Of a stretch of 64,000 nt of DNA, positions 30,289 through 40,100 are shown piece after piece. The stretch's first letter is position 1. Every line of letters starts with the position of its first letter. The notes under the pieces are model-generated. The model had not been told where the DNA came from and did no database searches. It saw only the letters and a list, made by a program, of their open reading frames with translations. A program made the position numbers and the translations under genes. Source of the stretch: Salisapilia sapeloensis (Eukaryota > Oomycota > Peronosporomycetes > Peronosporales > Salisapiliaceae); NCBI GenBank assembly GCA_023334545.1, contig JAADVB010000039.1:1-64000 (forward strand), in the 5' to 3' direction.

Positions 30289-31537
30289 CTACTTGCGATA
30301 GCTTTTCACTTTCGAATTCATCTCTTTTCTCTGAGCATGCAGGATGGTCTTCAATTGCACTCCAGCTGAGATAGAACGTTTCCAGTTACGTAAAGTATTC
30401 ACTCGTCCCTTTTGGCTCAATTCATGCACTTCCGCTTTTGCAAGCAATTGATCGATCGCCAGCTCTGACCGCTTGCTCTTCCATGGGACGTAATATAAGT
30501 ATCTTGTATGAAGGAAGGCAGAAAAGCTCTTGAATGTCTTCAGCCACATTTTGTCGACATCATCCGATGAACACTTGTCAAGTCCCTTTAACTCGACTCT
30601 CATCACCTTCCAAGCCTCCTTCTTAGCTTTCTTGCTATGCGCTGCTTCCTTCACAGCATTTTTATGCTCATAGAAATAGCTGATGGCGAGATTAGTTAAA
30701 GTATAAGCACGGGAGTTCATAAGACAACACGTACCTTCCAAACTGCGCGCCTTTGACTTTAGGAATAGGCCATTTGACACGCTTCGCGAAACCGCGGATT
30801 GACATCAGCTGCGACAAGGAAAAGTGGGGTGTTTGTTCTCCGATGGCAATATCGACTACTTGGATTAAACAGCGGCGTACAAGTGTAGTAGCTGCCTTAT
30901 CAATCAAGGAGTCTTGCTCATCCCGCTTTAAAAGTAGAACAAGCGCATCCATGTAGCCTACCAATTCAGAAGCAATCGCCCAATTTGGAATGGCTAGTTT
31001 TGCTTCGTTGGCAGCATCACACTCAATTTCGTCGCTTTGCTTGAATTCTTTAATCAAATCGATTTCATGCGGACGCTCCAATGCTCGAACAAGCAATGTT
31101 GCCGTCTTCATTACGCACTCCAAAATGGCTTGTCGATCCATTTTCCCGTCATTGCTCGCTTGGCTACACGACGCCACTTTAACCCATGCAGTCTCCTCGT
31201 CACTACTTTCTTGCTTGCTGCCTTTATTTTCGACTGGAGCATCTTTATCAAAAGCCTGAACGGAGCTAGATGATAGCTCAGTAGGCGGACGGTTACCGTC
31301 CAGTACACTGAGTTGCGCTAAGCCATTCCTGAAGTACTCCTGGATTTTGACTAAATTCATTGGATCTCCAGCGTCCTTGACTACATCGTCTCCATCATCA
31401 TGAGATGCAGCGCGTTCGTCATCCGCTTTATAACGAAAGTCGAATCTGGATTGTCCGACTTGATCAACCGCATCAGCGATTCGCTTCTTCGCTTTCTCAA
31501 AGTACGCCGCAACGCTCTTCTTCGCTCCTTCGCTCAT
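30289..31537 (-). CDS. Unrecognised helical protein, two exons
   Basis: Exons 30735-31537 and 30289-30679 (on the minus strand) join across a 55-bp intron with donor GTACGT and acceptor CATCAG, giving 397 residues with the junction reading QFG-S-YFYEHKN. I do not recognise the family. The N-terminal 110 residues are charged and probably disordered (SSDEETAWVKV). Residues 130-260 are helical with regularly spaced leucines (YMDALVLLLKRDEQDSLID). The last exon is strongly basic (KEAAHSKKAKKEAWKVMR, RNWKRSISAGVQLKT), which would suit nucleic-acid, membrane or cytoskeletal contact. There is no signal peptide or membrane span. Codon use and intron structure are like the neighbours, so the gene is probably native to the lineage and expressed. 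Confidence 0.7.
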
Positions 31538-31755
31538 TCTTGAGACTGATCGTTTGGTAAAGATAAAAAAACGCGTACGTCAATAGCTATCAGCGGATAC
31601 ATTTCGATTTAAATCGATTGGATTTATCCGGACTTGGCACGACTTTTATTGGAAAGCATCATTTCATCAAAACGTTCGAAATAGGAGCTGTCAAAGACAA
31701 ATCTGCCTTCGATGGATGTATTCTTGCAAAAAAGGTATTTCTACTCCCGAGAGTT

Positions 31756-32339
31756 CTATTCATCTTCGGAAGTGTTTTTCTCTCGACGATTCTTTTTAAG
31801 CTTCTGCTGCATCAAGAGCTGTAGCTGTTGTTCCATCAACTTGTTATTCCGCTGTAGGGCATTGTAGATGGCAAGTAGCAGAACGACTACTGCCATCAAG
31901 AGCACGTGTGAAAAGTTGAATTTAAATCCAGAAGCATTGCCTATTTACATACAAAAATAGCTCGTTATGAACAAGCTCCGAACCTTTCTGTCATGTCGAT
32001 GACGTACCTAGCAGTTGCTCAAGCGCAAGCCGGATGTGGCGGACATCTACATCCAAAAGTTGAATTTAGAATCCCATGCTTTTATACATATGTACAAGTA
32101 AAAGATAAAATATATTCACGTACATGGCTGAAGCCCACGAACAAGAGGGATCGTCAAGTAGTCTTTGAGATCTGTGGTGGCTGCGCGTTAAAACTTATAA
32201 ATGTACCATGAAAACTTGCTAGCTTACCAATAGAAAGGAATCGGTAAAGCTGTTGAAAATGGAAGAGCACTAGACCAGAGACCACCAGTATAACTGGAGG
32301 AAGCAGCGCAAGCTGAAGCACACTGATATTCAGCAGCAT
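31756..32339 (-). CDS. Small two-span membrane protein with basic coiled-coil tail, four exons
   Basis: Minus-strand exons are 32228-32339, 32124-32180, 32008-32046 and 31756-31940, with introns of 47, 77 and 67 bp, all GT-AG and all in phase 1. They give 130 residues. I do not recognise the family. The first exon holds a hydrophobic span (ALLPPVILVVSGLVLFHF). The loop reads IATTDLKDYLTIPLVRGLQP, then YVRHIRLALEQLLG. A second span (HVLLMAVVVLLLAIYNAL) is followed by a polar Gln/Lys/Arg-rich coiled tail (MEQQLQLLMQQKLKKNRRE). The shape recalls small ER proteins such as the BAP31 group, but no signature proves it. Skipping the 39-bp third exon also keeps frame. The ATG lies only 37 bp from the divergent TTLL gene, so they must share a promoter. 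Confidence 0.6.
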
Positions 32340-32376
32340 CGTATCGATTTTGCCACGTTGTCTGTTTCAATCTATC
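32340..32376. promoter_or_regulatory. Very short bidirectional promoter/leader region
   Basis: Only 37 bp separate the ATG of the small membrane protein (32339, minus) from that of the TTLL3/8-like gene (32377, plus). Transcription of each must start within or beyond the other's first exon, unless the plus-strand protein starts at the next ATG (32389). Confidence 0.5.
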
Positions 32377-33896
32377 ATGAAACGACGTATGCGCTTCAAG
32401 GTGAGACAGTCATCCAACAGCATGCCTCAGCAACGATGTGTGAAGACATTTATAGCGGATGACAAGTACGATGAAGTAATTCGGTATTTGCAAGCGAATG
32501 GGTGGAAACGAGTGCATATTCGAAGCCCTTTCTTTCGTCTAGCATGGGTCAATTACACTGCAGTTCGATGGACAAAGCTTCGTGATAATCAAATTGTTAA
32601 TCACATTCGCAACTCAATCGTCTTCTCTCAAAAGGATGTGTTTGCAAAAGCTATGCATGAGCATGCGAAACACACAACAGCCCTTTTACCAGATACATTT
32701 ATACTAGATGACAAATCGGCGAGTACAATCATCACGGACATTGAAAAGTGGGCAAATTTCTATGCTTCTATGAATGTCCTGAAGCAATGTACTCAGCTTC
32801 AAAAGCATACAGAAATGAGCAGAGAGGCTGCCATTTCAGCAGGTAGATACTGCGGTAAATTTACTTGCGATAATTTGCAAGGCCATGACATCTCGCGTGT
32901 AGTCAATCAAGCTTTCGATGACGAAGCAAGCTTACGACAGTTCATTCGGTCAGCTCAGAGTAGTCATCCTTGTGTGAAAACTGGAACAAGTGCTGCTCAT
33001 GCTAGTGTATGGATTTGCAAGCCGGCGAATCTTTCTCAAGGAAGAGGCATCCAAGTGACTGGGTCGCCACATGAATTGATTACCCTCCTTACTCGCTTAG
33101 CAAAAGAGAGCTCTTTGATATCCAGCAACCAAAGAAAATCAAAGCCAACGAAATGGGTAGTACAGAAGTATATTGAAAGGCCTCTGTTACTCCAAGGAGG
33201 CCGAAAGTTTGACATAAGGCAATGGGTTCTCATATCCCAAATCGATCCACTTGAGATCTATTGGTACAATGAAAGCTATCTCCGCTTTTGTAGCAAACCG
33301 TTCTCGCTGGATGAAAGCTCCTTGAAGGATGCTTTTAGACACTTGTCAAACTACTCGATTCAAAAGCAGGCGCATAGCGAGAACGATCGCCACGGTACTG
33401 ATGACGCGATCTTTGAGTCCATGTGGTCATTAGCAAGGTTTCAACGAGAGCTAGTCACAATGTTTGGGCAAGATAAGTGGACTGAAGAAATTCTACCTCA
33501 AATGAAACAAGCCGCGACAAAATGCATACTTGCTTGCCAAGATCAGCTTTCACAGCCAGTGGTACCTATCTATTCTGCCGATTTTAACAAGCTTCATCTA
33601 CCTACTTTAACGATGCTTAGAACGGCTTTGAGTGGCTCGGATTTGACTTTTTGATTGATGAAACTTTGCATGTATGGCTGCTTGAAGTAAATGTTAGTCC
33701 AGATCTAAGCCATAGCACACCCGTAACGTCCAAGCTGGTTACCAAAGCGACGGCGGATGCGTTGCAATGTGAGTGCTTGCGACATACATACATAAATCTG
33801 ACTGATCAACCTATTATCATTTCCCATGCAGTACTTCTAGGGAATGGGAAGTCGCTTTTAGGCTGCAATGGATGGGAACGACTGCTGATAGACTAA
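32377..33896 (+). CDS. Tubulin-tyrosine-ligase-like enzyme, TTLL3/8 (tubulin glycylase) type
   Basis: Exons 32377-33561, 33621-33768 and 33832-33896 (introns 59 and 63 bp) give 465 residues. The ATP-grasp TTL domain is complete: WICKPANLSQGRGIQV, WVVQKYIERPLLL, GGRKFDIRQWVL, then HLSNYSIQK, and after the first splice GFEWLGFDFLIDETLHVWLLEVNVSPDLSHSTPV. The FDIRQWVL wording and the long insertion before HLSN fit the TTLL3/8 monoglycylase branch rather than polyglutamylases (FDLR). Glycylation marks axonemal tubulin, so zoospore flagella are the likely place. The second intron is a multiple of three with no stop, so its retention would add 21 residues in frame. The start could instead be 32389. 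Confidence 0.82.
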
Positions 33897-34247
33897 GTAT
33901 AGTAGTCGGCGACCGCCGGCCATCACTGGTCACCTCGACTATTGGATACATTTAGTTCATTAACACGCATAAATCGGACAAAATACGCATTTGTATGAAT
34001 GGTTCTCTTCGTCTAATGGAATACCGTTGACCAGAACGCATGAGATTGCGCTCATCTCCATGTATTCTTCTCAAGTCCAGCGCTAAAAGGCGTGGGACGC
34101 TTCAAGTTCACTGTGAAAGGTCGCAAGATTCTGTAGCGACGCCCCTACTCGCACGACTTCCACGATAGTTCTTCGTGTCGCTTCATTTAGCCTTTTCCAG
34201 CGCAGGTGCATTCATCTCAATTGTCTTTATCTTGAACAGCATTGAGT
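33897..34247. other. Intergenic region between TTLL3/8-like and Myb genes
   Basis: About 350 bp without a supported gene. A TTCATTTAGCC followed by CTTTTCC about 60-70 bp before the Myb ATG resembles the oomycete initiator plus flanking-element layout (Inr YCAYTYY), although the match is not exact. Confidence 0.35.
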
Positions 34248-35393
34248 ATGGCATCTATCTCCAAGTCCGATAGCGTTCAAGTGAAGGAATGTGATATCAA
34301 CATGAAGACGATCGGTCAGGATGCCAAGACTGCTGAAGCTGCTGAAGTCCTCTGTGACCGCTTCGCAACAGATAGCAATCATTTTGGCAAGCGGAAGCGT
34401 CGTAATAGTGAATCTGACATGCGTTCGAGTCTACTCAAGAGCGAAGACGGTATCGAACGACCGGTCTCTGCCCCAAATGACACGGTCATACCAATGACTG
34501 AGATGTCTAGTGCTACAGTCAATTATATGGATCTACTTAAGCCTGATACATCCATGACATTAGAGGAACGCTTGCAACAGCAAGCAGAGGTTATTACGTC
34601 GTTGCGCAAGAAAGAGCTGCAGAACGCAGGTGAAATGGAGCAGCTTCGAAATAGTGTCTTATCCTTACAACAAGATCTGATGCGGCTTATGTCGATCGTT
34701 GAGATGCAAATGCAGATGCCGATGTACTATCCCATGGCCGTACATGAAAATGACTATGCAATGACAACATATCCGGGGTTCACGCCCATTCTGAACTGTG
34801 GTCAGAATCAGGATGGGGAGTGGATTCGGCCCTATGGTAGCGCTACATACGAAGACAAAGCTCCTGGTGTAAGCGGATGTGAAGATCTTATTTCTCCTCA
34901 ATCCTTAAACAACCTTTCGCCTTCCTCGATCCCAACGGCTGCTCGATATAGCAAGAGGCCTTGGTCACAAAAGGAAGACTTTACCTTGGCTCAGTCTGTT
35001 CAAGCGATGGGAACGAATGACTGGGCCTCAATTGCTCGCCTGCTTCCTGGACGTTGTGGAAAACAGTGTCGCGAACGCTGGGTGAATCATCTAAACCCGA
35101 CGGTCAATAAAAACGCTTGGACGAAAGAAGAAGATCAAATTATCTTCCAGACACGCGAACGCATTGGTAACCGATGGGCAGATATTGCTAAGATGCTCCC
35201 AGGACGAACGGATAATGCTATCAAGAATCGATATTACTCTACGATCCGACGAAACGAACGCGCTGGCTTACGCAAGCGTCGTAAGTGTAGTCCTAGCACA
35301 ACCGAACCGGAGTCTTCCGACGGGTCGTCTCATGTCGAAGCTGACAACTCGGACAAGAATAGTTTCGGTGGTGCTTCTCCTCATGACTTGTGA
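34248..35393 (+). CDS. R2R3-type Myb transcription factor
   Basis: Single exon, 381 residues from the ATG at 34248; the frame is open to a TTG just upstream. Residues 237-287 ([15 protein letters not shown]...[11 protein letters not shown]) and 288-338 ([12 protein letters not shown]...[13 protein letters not shown]) are two Myb repeats with regularly spaced Trp, and the R3 third helix is IKNRYYS. These are the DNA-contacting repeats R2 and R3 of the c-Myb/plant R2R3 class. Upstream, residues 105-155 are a probable coiled coil ([19 protein letters not shown]), suggesting dimerisation. The sequence [11 protein letters not shown] near residue 50 and LRKRRK after R3 look like nuclear localisation signals. 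In oomycetes, R2R3 Mybs are known regulators of sporulation and zoospore stages; placement beside two flagellar TTLL genes is suggestive only. Confidence 0.9.
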   Translation: MASISKSDSVQVKECDINMKTIGQDAKTAEAAEVLCDRFATDSNHFGKRKRRNSESDMRSSLLKSEDGIERPVSAPNDTVIPMTEMSSATVNYMDLLKPDTSMTLEERLQQQAEVITSLRKKELQNAGEMEQLRNSVLSLQQDLMRLMSIVEMQMQMPMYYPMAVHENDYAMTTYPGFTPILNCGQNQDGEWIRPYGSATYEDKAPGVSGCEDLISPQSLNNLSPSSIPTAARYSKRPWSQKEDFTLAQSVQAMGTNDWASIARLLPGRCGKQCRERWVNHLNPTVNKNAWTKEEDQIIFQTRERIGNRWADIAKMLPGRTDNAIKNRYYSTIRRNERAGLRKRRKCSPSTTEPESSDGSSHVEADNSDKNSFGGASPHDL

Positions 35394-35648
35394 AGTTCTG
35401 CCCATAAGCATGATCTCGGCAATAGATTTCATAAAGATTGATCTTTAATAGTAGTTTGCTTATTGTGCTTTCCATCTCGAAAATCGTTACGTCAAGCATC
35501 GTCTTCTTGCATCATCATGGCAATAAGTCTCGCGCCGCCTACCTGTCGAGGCTGGGACTGATCACATGTAGCGGCGTTTCATGCTGCCATTGCTAAATTA
35601 TTTACTTCACTTCACACTAAAGCGCAGCACCCTTATCGAACAAGAGGT

Positions 35649-37028
35649 ATGAGTGGCACGAAAGGAAGTGGAAAGCTGCGATGGAAGGTGGATAATGAAA
35701 AGCATGTTGTCGTGTGGAACTTTGAGCGAAGAGGTTGGACCAAAACGGACGGCGATGACTGGAATATCTATTGGGCTGGCAAAGCTTCGCTTCGCGGGAT
35801 CTTTAACCCAGAAGGAGGAGCTCGACTGACCGAGACGCAGTATATCAATCATTTTCCAAACCACTATGAGCTCACTCGAAAGGATCTCATGGTAAAAAAC
35901 ATTAAGCGATATCGGAAGGAATTGACAGGATCTAGCTTTGCGGTAGGATCTACGATAAGCACATCTTCTGATGCAAACACAGGAAGCAATGTTACCTCAA
36001 CGAACCCAGTCAGTAACTCTGCAGCACCTGTTGCTCCACTACCAACGTCTGGAAATACCACTCTGAGTGTGACTCCTGAAGCATTGGACTTCCTCCCTGT
36101 GACATACACGCTTCCTGGTGACTATTCCTTGTTTGTTGAGGAGTTTCGTCGCAACCCGAACGCGATGTGGATCTTGAAACCTTGCTCTCTTGCACAGGGT
36201 AAAGGTATATCCTTGATCAATAAGCTATCCCAAACGAAAAAATGGGCCAATGCCAAGGACTCAACAGCAAGTAGAGAGACTTACGTCGTCTCGAGGTATA
36301 TTGAGAATCCGTTGTTAGTAGGAGGAAAGAAGTTTGATCTACGGATGTATGTATTGGTAACTTCATATCGTCCTCTTCATGCATACGTGCATCGAGAAGG
36401 ATTCGCTCGTTTCTGCAGTACAAAATATCTGCCTGGAGTCGAAGCAATGGACAATCCATTCGTACACCTCACAAATGTTGCCGTACAAAAGAAGAATGAA
36501 GAGTACAATAGTAGTCATGGTGGAAAATGGACAGTCACGAACTTGTGTCTCTATGTCGAATCTACTCGAGGACCACACGCTGGTGAAAGGCTTCTTCGAG
36601 ATATTCACGACGTCATGCGTCATGCTCTACGTGCTGTTCAGCACGTTATAATCAATGACTCGCATTGCTTCGAGTGCTACGGGTACGACATTATAATTGA
36701 TGAAACCTTAAAGCCTTGGTTGGTAGAAGTAAATGCGTCGCCGTCGTTGACAACCACTACGACAGAAGATCGAAATATGAAGTCAAGGCTCATCCGAGAT
36801 GTGCTTGAGCTCGTTGTTCCTCCTGAAGGAGCTGTCTCCAGTACAGTAGGGGAGGGTCGACGTGCAGCTTCCGTTCCTCTAGTCATTCCAAGTCCTTGGA
36901 ATGGTTTTAGCATTCTTTGTGGTGAAGTACCATCAAACTCAAATACAAACGGGACTTCATCGGAACAGGAAAAGCATCGCGATAAGAAAGGAGGAAAGAA
37001 GAGTGTGTCGGGAGCGCTATGGAGGTAA
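35649..37028 (+). CDS. TTLL1: Tubulin polyglutamylase catalytic subunit TTLL1
   Basis: Single exon, 459 residues, ATG at 35649. It is very close to animal TTLL1 over most of its length: NHFPNHYELTRKDLMVKNIKRYRKEL is essentially identical, and PCSLAQGKGISLINKLSQ, GGKKFDLRMYVLV, FVHLTNVAVQKK, HGGKWTVTNL, HCFECYGYDIIIDETLKPWLVEVNASPSL all follow in order. ATP-binding and metal residues of the ATP-grasp fold are present (K of KPCS, E and N of VEVNASP). A 45-residue Ser/Thr/Asn-rich insertion sits at about residues 100-145, where animal TTLL1 is shorter. The last 50 residues are basic and divergent. TTLL1 adds glutamate side chains to axonemal and basal-body alpha-tubulin, so the organism very probably makes flagella. 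Confidence 0.95.
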   Translation: MSGTKGSGKLRWKVDNEKHVVVWNFERRGWTKTDGDDWNIYWAGKASLRGIFNPEGGARLTETQYINHFPNHYELTRKDLMVKNIKRYRKELTGSSFAVGSTISTSSDANTGSNVTSTNPVSNSAAPVAPLPTSGNTTLSVTPEALDFLPVTYTLPGDYSLFVEEFRRNPNAMWILKPCSLAQGKGISLINKLSQTKKWANAKDSTASRETYVVSRYIENPLLVGGKKFDLRMYVLVTSYRPLHAYVHREGFARFCSTKYLPGVEAMDNPFVHLTNVAVQKKNEEYNSSHGGKWTVTNLCLYVESTRGPHAGERLLRDIHDVMRHALRAVQHVIINDSHCFECYGYDIIIDETLKPWLVEVNASPSLTTTTTEDRNMKSRLIRDVLELVVPPEGAVSSTVGEGRRAASVPLVIPSPWNGFSILCGEVPSNSNTNGTSSEQEKHRDKKGGKKSVSGALWR

Positions 37029-37122
37029 ACAAATGTGCAAATATTAGATAAGAACAAATGAACGAAACGAGACCGATAGAGTTCGTGTATGTTTGCTCCT
37101 GTTGGATGATAAAGCAGTAAAT

Positions 37123-40100
37123 TTAATCTCGCGTCGTCGGTGCCATGCCTCGAATCGTTTCGTACGTAAGGAACGAGATGACAGCCGATGGGACGGACTT
37201 GACACAATTCGGAACGAGACCTCGGTACAGTCCAGGCACCTTCCATCCCCAGACACGTTGCTTTGGTTCTTCACGTACAGTGTCCTTCACACAAGACCAT
37301 AGCGATTTGTAGCTTGGGAACGACAAGTCTGGATGCCACGCGCCTTGCACCTGCATCCGGCGGCGCACCACATCAAACGGGTACGAAACAAACTGTGAAG
37401 TCATAGAAGAGATGGTGGCACAAAGGATTTGTCCTGGTACACTCGGATGCCCCAGCTCACTACCAATCTTGTCCGTATCGTACAGCACAAAGACCGGTCG
37501 TAGGAACTCATAAATGGCATAATTGCATCCAATGTAAGTAAAGACACCAAGACTGGACGGTACAAAGCCTCGATAGAATGCCTTCATCCCTTCCTCTGAG
37601 TGCATTTTACGGAAACAATCTTGGATGCCCGAGTAGTACCGGTCTGAAGAAATGTACTGCTGTACACTGAGACGACCACGTACAGCCTCAAGCGGGTAAA
37701 AGAGTCCATTCACAGTCAATCCGGCAAGTCCACCAGCCAAGAGATTCGTCGAGTGTCTTTCGAGAGAAGTTAAGAATGGAAACTCACCACCAGCTTTTGA
37801 TCGCTTTGCTGCGGTCTGAAGCTTATTGCGATATATATCACACAACATGAATTTGGTAGGTAGGGAAGGGACGACCCAGAGGCAATGGGCAAAGTTACCA
37901 CTGTACAGACTTCTAGCTCCTGACACTCGGACCATGTTCTTCAGCCCACGAAATGTACTTGGATATGGCACTTGAAGCAGCTTCGTACTGCTGCGTGTGC
38001 TTGAAGGTGTCGACACTTGCATCAAGATTTTCAATCGCTCCAATGGGGCACATGCAGTACGTGCTAGAGTACCAGCCGCAATAGCAGAGATGAACGCAGC
38101 GACGTGGTCTTGTAGCTTTTGGACTGATTCGCTTACCGAAGTTGATTCTGTTGTCGACTTCCCGCTCGTCAAGACACCTTTCGGATAGTCCCAGTCGTTG
38201 GCCGCTGGGTTATGCCGAATCGCAGACATCCAGCCAGACTTGAGGTTCGAATCAAACGTCAGCGCGACCTTGCCTTGATTCACATCCGCTGCCAATCCAT
38301 CTGCATGCAGTTCAGCCGCACGCCAAATGCCTCGCAACGCTTCAATATCGTCTTTTAACGCTTCCACGAACCGTCGAAAGTCACTGTCATTCGTATACAC
38401 GGCACCATGGCGAGTATATTTTTTCTCCTCATCTTCCAACGCCGTGATGGCACGAGATAAATCGTCATGAGTCACATAGCGCTTATCAGACACTTCATTC
38501 GAGAACCCGAACAACGTCCGAAGGTACTCGAGTTCATCCTTTTCTGATCGAGCTGGCAATTCCTCCTTTCGAGCACGTAACCACTTCCGAACGGTGGACG
38601 GAAGATGCTGTAGTCGAATAGCTCCTTGGTGTTCATCGTCATCATGACAACCTGGCGTTCCGAGTTTCTCGGACTTTAGCATTCGGAAAGAAGCTTCCGG
38701 AAGTAGTTGATCAGTGCTAGGTGCACCTAACGCAATATGAAAGTGTGCGAATTGAGAGAAATTAACTAGTCCAGAAGCATCATGGAATAGAAGAGAGAAT
38801 GCAAGTGCCATGCCACGATCATATGCTACTGGTGATGGCAAATCTACTTTCTCGACATCATTGTCACCTATACTCGCTTGCACTCGTCTCGGTCGAGACA
38901 ACATCTTTTCCAGATCGTCTCGAGTAATAAACGATTCCTCTGTTTCAGACCGACTTTCTCGACTCATCTTCCGAAAGAGATTAAACAAAGCAGCGGATCC
39001 ACTGCGTGTGATCGTCAAGAAACTCGCTCGATCCATGCACCATACTTTAGCATCCTCCAGCGCCGTCACAGTGGCACCTCGTCGACTATTGTACAGCAAC
39101 GCAGCTTCTCCAAACGTTGATCCAGACCCAATAACACGATCGACAAACTCTTCCGTTCGGTTGGGTTTGTGTCTCGTGATTTGACACCGACCGGACTGGA
39201 TCAAGTAAAAGTAGTCGCCTTGGTCACCCTGTCGCAATACAGTTGATCCTGCTCGTACGTCCAGTGGAAAGCACTTGCGCACTGCCATCGCCTTGGCTCG
39301 TTCACCCAACTCTGCAAACAACGGATGGTCCGATATAGCTTCCAGAAGGAAGCGCTGGTCATCTAAAGACTTCTGACTATCAGGATGAGTTGACACGATC
39401 TGCCGGAATGTCGGTTTATCTAATCGCCACAGCACTGCGCCTTGCTTACTACGCACAGTGGCACGACGAGGCGTGTCGTACATGAGAGCTGACTCTCCTA
39501 GTGCAGATTCAGGTCCATTCGTAGCAACCAAGACACTTTGTTGACCTAAATTTGACCCATAGACACCCATTGCTCCAAGTGTCGAGCGACGTGTCAGTCG
39601 AGTCGAGCGAGATCGAGACAATTTCGAAGCAGATTGATGAGTTTCGGTCTTTTCTTCATTACTTTTTGTGTGATGGTAATCGTCATCCATCGTCGATTCA
39701 TGCAAGTAATGATCATAGTCCACGTATACATCACACTCTCCTTCCTCGACAATGTAAAAGAACTCACCTGCTTCTCCCTGATAAAACAACGTTTCTCCTG
39801 CAAGCAGTTCTCGTCGACGAAACTGCTTGGCGATGGAAATAAGCTCCGGTTCACTCAACATGTGGAAGAGCTGGTGTCGACGTAGACAAGCAACGAGCTG
39901 CGATAGTTCCTTGCCTTCCTGTGGCTGCCTTGACGTCTTCTCTTCCTCCAACTGACGAAAACGATGTTCCATGCTGGTCAAATGCTTTCGTAGCGAGATT
40001 TCAGATAAGAAGCTCACATCCTGTTGGAATTTAAGATAGTCATTCACACCTGTTCCATCTCCTTCCTTATCCGAAAAGTGCTTCGGTAGGTAGGAATTGG

